Of a DNA stretch of 9,732 bases, positions 5,702 to 9,732 are shown piece after piece. The notes beneath the pieces were generated by a model that did not search any database, was not told where the DNA came from, and saw only the letters and a program-made list of their open reading frames with translations. The number at the start of each line of letters is the position of its first letter. The stretch's first letter is position 1. A program made the translations under genes and the position numbers. This DNA comes from Actinomycetes bacterium (GTDB taxonomy: Bacteria > Actinomycetota > Actinomycetes > JAJYSQ01): positions 1 through 9,732 of the forward strand of contig JAJYSQ010000026.1 of the NCBI GenBank assembly GCA_021793495.1, written 5' to 3'.

Positions 5702-6739
5702 TCAGACGTACGGACGTACGCCGGGAGCGCTGCCCGTGGAACCCGGTCCGACGGCGGGACCGTAACGAGCCGCGGCCGCCCGGGCCTGCTCGCGTACCTC
5801 GGCGACCAGCTCGACCGGGCCCAGGACGCGTGCCTGCCCTGCCAGGGACAGCACCAGTCGCACCACCCACGCCGGATCGGCGGTGCGCAGCCGGACGAGC
5901 AGCCCGCCGTCAGCCTGCTCGCTCCGCTCGGTGGACGGGTAGTACTCCGCAACCCACGCCGCCCCAGGTTCGAGCAGCAGGGTCACCTCGGTGTCGTCGG
6001 GACCCGCGTGGTAGAGGTTTTCCGACAGGTCCCGCTCGGGCAGCCGGGACGTCCCTGGGTCGAACGGTCGATCGGTCACGGTGAGGGACTCGACCCGGTC
6101 CAGCCGGAACAGGCGTACCGCCTCGGCCCGGTGGCACCACGCCTCGAGGTAGGTTCGCCCGTCGACCACGAGCAGCCGAAGAGGGTCGACGTCGCGCTCG
6201 GTGACCTCGTCTCGGGTGGGCACGTAGTACTGCAGGTGCACGACCCGGTCGGCCTCGATGGCGTCGCGGGCCGTCGCCAGCACCTCCGGGTCGCTCTCCA
6301 GCGCGATCGCCACCCGGTCACCAGCATCCCGCGCGGCCTGGGCGGTGGCCGACTCCAGCTTCGCGCTCACCCGGTTCACCGCTTCTCGGTCGTCTGGACC
6401 GGCCAGCTCGGCGAGGATCCGCAGCCCGACCAGCAGGGCCGCCGCCTCGTCGATGTCCAGGCGCAGGGGTCGGCCGAGCGGGTCGGCGTTGGACAGGTGC
6501 ACGTACCCGGAGTCCCACTCCGCCTCGATCAGGTCGTCGGGCAGGTGCCCGGGCGTGCCGCAGACGAAGAGCAGCGCCAGGTCGCGGACGAGCTCGGTGG
6601 TGGTGACCCCGAGGTCGACGGCCGCCCGGTCTACCGGGATCCCCTGGTGTGCCAGCAGGTACGGGACCATGGTCAGCAGTCGCGCCAGGTGCTCGTTGCC
6701 GACGCTCGGCGTGGCGTCCGAGGCTCGCGGCGGGCTCAC
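5702..6739 (-). CDS. pafC: PafC, WYL-domain DNA-damage transcription activator subunit
   Basis: The product has 345 residues. An N-terminal winged-helix region (about 16-85) is followed by a WYL domain (about 155-225) and a C-terminal WCX-type region (to about 325). The WYL core reads DGRTYLEAWCHRAEAVRLFRLDRV, so the name-giving Trp is Thr196 and only Y197-L198 remain; as I recall, YLEAWC is usual in PafC. In mycobacteria PafB and PafC act together to activate the RecA/LexA-independent DNA damage response, and the WYL domain is thought to sense single-stranded nucleic acid. The GTG start overlaps the pafB stop (GTGA), implying coupled translation and roughly equal amounts. The final 20 residues are a Gly/Pro/Ser-rich tail that looks variable. 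Despite the name (proteasome accessory factor), it is not needed for proteasome activity. Confidence 0.95.
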   Translation of the reverse strand: MSPPRASDATPSVGNEHLARLLTMVPYLLAHQGIPVDRAAVDLGVTTTELVRDLALLFVCGTPGHLPDDLIEAEWDSGYVHLSNADPLGRPLRLDIDEAAALLVGLRILAELAGPDDREAVNRVSAKLESATAQAARDAGDRVAIALESDPEVLATARDAIEADRVVHLQYYVPTRDEVTERDVDPLRLLVVDGRTYLEAWCHRAEAVRLFRLDRVESLTVTDRPFDPGTSRLPERDLSENLYHAGPDDTEVTLLLEPGAAWVAEYYPSTERSEQADGGLLVRLRTADPAWVVRLVLSLAGQARVLGPVELVAEVREQARAAAARYGPAVGPGSTGSAPGVRPYV

Positions 6740-7713
6740 CCTGACCCCGCTCGCGCGTGCTCGGCGGCTGCCGTCATCAGCAGGGCGAGCACGGCTGTGC
6801 GCAAGGACATCGGTTCCTCGACCAGCACGGCGGTACCGTACCCGGCCAGGTCTCGAGCCAGCCGGGCCTCGTCGGTGTACGGGATCTCGATGACCTCGCC
6901 CGCGGCCGTGTCCTGCGTGGCTCGCCGGCGAAGTGGGAGCGCGCTACCCGGCCGTATGCGGACGCGGGCGGTCACCGAGCTGTCCAGGTCGATGTGTGCC
7001 GCCGCGTCGACGAGCGACCGCAGGTCCCCGTCGGGGCCGGAGGTCACCGTGCCCGGACCGCCGTCCGCCCGGACCTGGCCGACGATCCGCGACAGCCGGA
7101 ACACCCGCGGGGCGCCCCGGTCGTGGTCGTGGCCGACCAGGTACCAGTTGCCGTGGGAGGACACGATCCCCCACGGGTCGACGTACCGGGGCGACTCGTG
7201 CTCGGACCCTGCCTTCCGGTAGGCGAACCGGATGGGTCGCCGGTCCCGTACGGCCTGCCAAGCCAGGACGAAGGCCGGGTCCGGGGTGCGTAGCCGGGGC
7301 TCGACCGCCCACGTCCGATCATCGCGTGGGTCGGCGCTGCTCGCGCGCAGCTTGAGCAGCCCGCGCGACGCTGGACCCGCCAGGCTGGCCTGGGTCCACA
7401 CCCGGGCAGCCAGGGCCAGGACCGCCGTCTCGTCGCTGGTCAGACGGATCTCGGGTTGCGCATACGCCTCCCGGTCGATCCGGTACCCCGGCTCGTCGTC
7501 GAACAGCGGGTCGATGCTCGAGGTGACCAGCGGGATGCCGAGCTCTCGCAGCTCCTCCTTGTCCCGTTCGAACATCCGCCCGTATGCCTCGTCTGTCGGG
7601 CACTGCCCGTACTGTGGTACGGCCGTCTTGATCTGCTCGCGGGTCAACGGTCGGCGTGTCGCGATCAACGCGATCACCAGGTTGAGCTGTCGCTCGGTCT
7701 TCGCCCGTGACAC
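6736..7713 (-). CDS. pafB: PafB, WYL-domain DNA-damage transcription activator subunit
   Basis: The product has 325 residues. The N-terminal winged helix is intact: KTERQLNLVIALIATRRPLTREQI, then YGRMFERDKEELRELGIPL (44-62), the usual recognition-helix block. A WYL domain follows (about 145-215), with the canonical NWYLVGHDHDRGAPRVFRLSRI: W190-Y191-L192 and the F205-R206 pair. The C-terminal WCX-like region closes the protein near 320. It acts with PafC on DNA-repair promoters. The GTG start at 7713 has an excellent AGGAGG seven to eight bases upstream. It follows the FKBP gene by 33 bases and overlaps pafC by 4, so the three are very likely one operon, with pafA ahead of them. Confidence 0.96.
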   Translation of the reverse strand: MSRAKTERQLNLVIALIATRRPLTREQIKTAVPQYGQCPTDEAYGRMFERDKEELRELGIPLVTSSIDPLFDDEPGYRIDREAYAQPEIRLTSDETAVLALAARVWTQASLAGPASRGLLKLRASSADPRDDRTWAVEPRLRTPDPAFVLAWQAVRDRRPIRFAYRKAGSEHESPRYVDPWGIVSSHGNWYLVGHDHDRGAPRVFRLSRIVGQVRADGGPGTVTSGPDGDLRSLVDAAAHIDLDSSVTARVRIRPGSALPLRRRATQDTAAGEVIEIPYTDEARLARDLAGYGTAVLVEEPMSLRTAVLALLMTAAAEHARAGSG

Positions 7714-7746
7714 GTCGATCCCTCCTGTGGCCCTGACCGACCGGGG

Positions 7747-8793
7747 TCAGTACGCGCCGAGCACGTCGATGACGAACACGAGCGTGTCGGTCCCGCTGAT
7801 CCCTGCCTGGGAGTTTCCCGTGGTGCCGTACCCGTCGACCGGGGGGATCGTGAGCATGACCCGGCTCCCTACCCGGACACCGACCAGCGTCTTGTCCCAG
7901 CCGGGGATGACCTGTCCCACCCCGATGGGGAAGGTGGCCGGCATGCTGCGCGACCACGAGGAGTCGAAGACCTTGCCGGTGTTCCAGTTCACCCCGACGT
8001 ACTGCACGACCAGGAGCTGTCCCTTCGTGACGACCGGGCCGGATCCGGCCAGCAGCACGGTCTTGGTCAGCGTCGTGGGCGGCTTGGCTCCGGTCGGGAT
8101 CGTGACGGCAGGAACCCCCTTCGTCCCGACGGTGACTTTCGCCAGCCCGGTGGAGGACCCGGTGGGCTTGCCGGTCGCGGCCGCGGTGCCCGGGTAGGCC
8201 GCGGTGATGTCGACCACGAAGACCAGCGTGTCGGTCCCGGTGATCCCCAGCTGGGTCTGGCCGGTGCTGCCGAAGCCCTGCGCGGGGGGCACCACGAGCA
8301 GGACCCGGCTGCCGATCTTCTTGCCGACCAGTCCGTCGACGAACGCCGGGAACGCACCGGAGACCAAGGGGAACCCGTCCGGGTAGCCGGCCTTCCACGA
8401 GCTGTCGAAGACCTTGCCGGAGTTCCAGATCTCAGCGACATAGTTGGCGATCACGAGCTGGCCCCGTGCGACGGTCGCTCCGCCGCCCTGGTGGAGCACG
8501 GTGGCGCTGAAAGCGCTCGGCGGCGCCGTCTTCGGCAGGGTGATCGTCGGCGCGGAGCCCAGAGCGCCGACGACCGTGGGCAGCGTGGCCGAGCTGGTCG
8601 AGGAGGAGGTGGCCGGCGGGGTCGAGCCTGAGGACGACGAGCAGGCCGCGAGCGTGCCGGCGATGGCGAGGGCGGCGACACCAGCGACCAGCCGTCGAAA
8701 TCCCCCTCGTCCCGTCGGGGCGTCCGGTCGGACACCGGGGTGGCGCCCCGGTGAGGTGTTCTCGAGGGGCAGCGCGGAGCGGGTGGCAGTCAC
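7747..8793 (-). CDS. Lipoprotein with two FKBP-type peptidyl-prolyl isomerase domains
   Basis: The product has 348 residues and is exported. FRRLVAGVAALAIAGTLAAC gives a lipobox with lipidated Cys51, followed by a Ser/Thr/Pro linker. Two FKBP domains follow (about 108-200 and 257-348), both with GKVFDSSW and both ending TDTLVFVxDxxxAY. FKBPs speed prolyl cis-trans isomerisation, so this is probably an extracytoplasmic folding aid. Domain 2 has the standard VIPGWDKTL (295-303). Domain 1 has AFPAFVDGL instead, replacing the active-site Trp299 with Phe, so it may bind rather than catalyse. The start is GTG 8793, with GAGGA seven bases upstream; an open frame runs further upstream to 8883 but lacks a ribosome site and nearly touches pafA. 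The 33-residue N-region before the helix is long. FKBP lipoproteins between pafA and pafB are familiar in actinomycetes. Confidence 0.93.
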   Translation of the reverse strand: MTATRSALPLENTSPGRHPGVRPDAPTGRGGFRRLVAGVAALAIAGTLAACSSSSGSTPPATSSSTSSATLPTVVGALGSAPTITLPKTAPPSAFSATVLHQGGGATVARGQLVIANYVAEIWNSGKVFDSSWKAGYPDGFPLVSGAFPAFVDGLVGKKIGSRVLLVVPPAQGFGSTGQTQLGITGTDTLVFVVDITAAYPGTAAATGKPTGSSTGLAKVTVGTKGVPAVTIPTGAKPPTTLTKTVLLAGSGPVVTKGQLLVVQYVGVNWNTGKVFDSSWSRSMPATFPIGVGQVIPGWDKTLVGVRVGSRVMLTIPPVDGYGTTGNSQAGISGTDTLVFVIDVLGAY

Positions 8794-8879
8794 TGATGGT
8801 TCCTCACGGATCGGCGTCAGGTGGACGAGGGTGCCCGGCCGGCGACGGGTGCAGCCCGGGGAGGGACGGGGCCGATGGA

Positions 8880-9722
8880 TCACATGCTCGCGATGAGCTT
8901 GTCGACCCGGTCGTCAACACAGCGGAACGGGTCCTTGCACAGGACCGTACGTTGCGCCTGGTCGTTGAGCTTCAGGTGGACCCAGTCCACGGTGAAGTCT
9001 CGGCGCCTCTCCTGGGCGCGTTTGATGAACTCCCCCCGCAGCCGGGCACGGGTTGTCTGCGGTGGGACGGACTTGGCCTGGAAGATCTGCAGGTCGCCGA
9101 CCACGCGGTCGACAAGGCCTCGACGCTCCAGCAGGTAGTACAACCCGCGGTCGCGCCGGATGTCATGGTAAGCCAGGTCGAGCTGGGCGACTCGCGGGTG
9201 GGACATCGGGATCCCGTGCCGCTGCCGGTAGCGTTCGATCAGGTGGCGCTTGGCCACCCAGTCGATCTCCCCCGCGACCGAGCTGAGGTCCCCCGACGCG
9301 ATCGCCACGAGAGCGCGTTCCCACAGGTCCAGCACCCGCTTGACGGTCCCCTCGTCCAGCCCACGGCGGGCGGCGAAGTCCCGCGCCTTCGACAGGTACT
9401 CCCCCTGGATGTCCAGGGCCGAGGCGTCTCGGCCGTTGACCAGGCGTACCGGCCGCCGGCCGGTCAGGTCATGGCTGACCTCGCGGATCGCCCGGATCGG
9501 GTTCTCCAGGCTCAGGTCCCGAAGGACCACCCCGGCCTCGACCATACGCAGCACCAGGTCGGTCGCCCCGACCTTGAGCAGCGTGGTGGGCTCGGCCATG
9601 TTGGAGTCCCCGACGATGACGTGCAGCCGGCGGAAGCGTTCGGCGTCGGCGTGCGGCTCGTCCCGGGTGTTGATGATCGGCCGCGAGCGGGTGGTGGCCG
9701 AGGAGACGCCCTCCCAGATGTG
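8880..9722 (-). CDS. pafA: PafA, Pup-protein ligase (C-terminal part, 5' end missing, in-frame stop near the edge)
   Basis: PafA joins the C-terminal glutamate of Pup to substrate lysines, marking proteins for the proteasome. About 280 C-terminal residues are present. They read [26 protein letters not shown], then [43 protein letters not shown] and [20 protein letters not shown], ending DKLIASM. All of these are hallmark PafA sequence, and the ending separates it from Dop. The N-terminal half, with the catalytic Asp and most ATP-binding residues, would lie outside the window. Immediately upstream of HIWEG the frame meets TAG (9725-9723). The next usable start is ATG 9599 within GDSNMAE, which would give an inactive 239-residue fragment. 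So this is either a disrupted gene or a sequence error. The FKBP gene begins 86 bases downstream. Confidence 0.9.
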   Translation of the reverse strand, partial: HIWEGVSSATTRSRPIINTRDEPHADAERFRRLHVIVGDSNMAEPTTLLKVGATDLVLRMVEAGVVLRDLSLENPIRAIREVSHDLTGRRPVRLVNGRDASALDIQGEYLSKARDFAARRGLDEGTVKRVLDLWERALVAIASGDLSSVAGEIDWVAKRHLIERYRQRHGIPMSHPRVAQLDLAYHDIRRDRGLYYLLERRGLVDRVVGDLQIFQAKSVPPQTTRARLRGEFIKRAQERRRDFTVDWVHLKLNDQAQRTVLCKDPFRCVDDRVDKLIASM

Positions 9723-9726
9723 CTAG
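9723..9726 (-). other. Apparent 4-base insertion (CTAG) disrupting pafA
   Basis: On the minus strand the window begins TCCGAC-CTAG-CACATCTGG. Removing CTAG gives TCC GAC CAC ATC TGG, Ser-Asp-His-Ile-Trp, which matches the (A/S)DHIWEG typical of PafA. With CTAG present, the frame shifts and a TAG precedes His. Only six bases lie upstream, so the evidence is thin. The position at the window edge makes an assembly or read-end error the first explanation. Confidence 0.5.
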
Positions 9727-9732
9727 GTCGGA

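Noticed and set aside
8794..8883. Longer start for the FKBP lipoprotein at 8883
   Set aside because: It would add 30 Arg/Pro-rich residues before an already long signal N-region and overlap the pafA stop, and it lacks a ribosome site, whereas GTG 8793 has GAGGA at good spacing.
1..9732. Transposase, integrase, attachment sites, tRNA or rRNA genes
   Set aside because: No protein signature of a mobile element, no terminal inverted repeats and no tRNA- or rRNA-like sequence was seen on either strand; the CTAG near the right edge alone is not evidence of an insertion sequence.

Overview
The window looks like part of an Actinomycetota (actinomycete) chromosome. Base composition is very GC-rich throughout, with GTG starts, 4-base gene overlaps and, above all, the Pup-proteasome accessory neighbourhood pafA - FKBP - pafB - pafC - tatA on the minus strand. 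I cannot place it below class level from sequence alone. It holds nine genes that I would defend, plus one small membrane-protein gene called with moderate confidence. Base composition and codon use look uniform by eye, so nothing marks any gene as recently acquired.

Right half, minus strand (about 5700-9732): the 3' part of pafA (Pup ligase), a secreted lipoprotein with two FKBP-type prolyl isomerase domains, then pafB and pafC overlapping by 4 bases. PafB and PafC are WYL-domain proteins that in mycobacteria act together as the activator of the RecA-independent DNA damage response. pafA is cut by the window edge. Six to nine bases inside that edge the reading frame meets a TAG, which looks like a 4-base insertion relative to the conserved PafA sequence.

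Middle (about 5200-5700): a small two-CxxC zinc-ribbon-like gene on the minus strand faces the plus-strand sigma-factor gene. A 36-base near-perfect palindrome between them is the likely shared terminator.

Left half, plus strand (663-5202): a compact four-gene cluster probably concerned with copper delivery to, and assembly of, cytochrome c oxidase. It encodes (1) a polytopic membrane protein fused to a C-terminal SCO copper-chaperone domain with its CxxxC and His ligands intact; (2) a lipoprotein with BNR/Asp-box beta-propeller motifs, overlapping gene 1 by 4 bases; (3) a CtaG-type assembly protein; and (4) an ECF sigma factor that resembles M. tuberculosis SigC and overlaps ctaG by 13 bases, with no anti-sigma gene beside it. 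My inference is a respiration/copper module with its own sigma factor.

Left edge, minus strand (1-483): a one-pass small membrane protein and then tatA, which is cut by the window start. In many actinomycetes tatA closely follows pafBC. Here the plus-strand copper cluster and the zinc-ribbon gene lie between them, so the cluster appears to interrupt an otherwise familiar gene order. The divergent gap between the small membrane gene and the SCO fusion gene carries an 18-bp direct repeat, the best candidate regulatory structure in the window.
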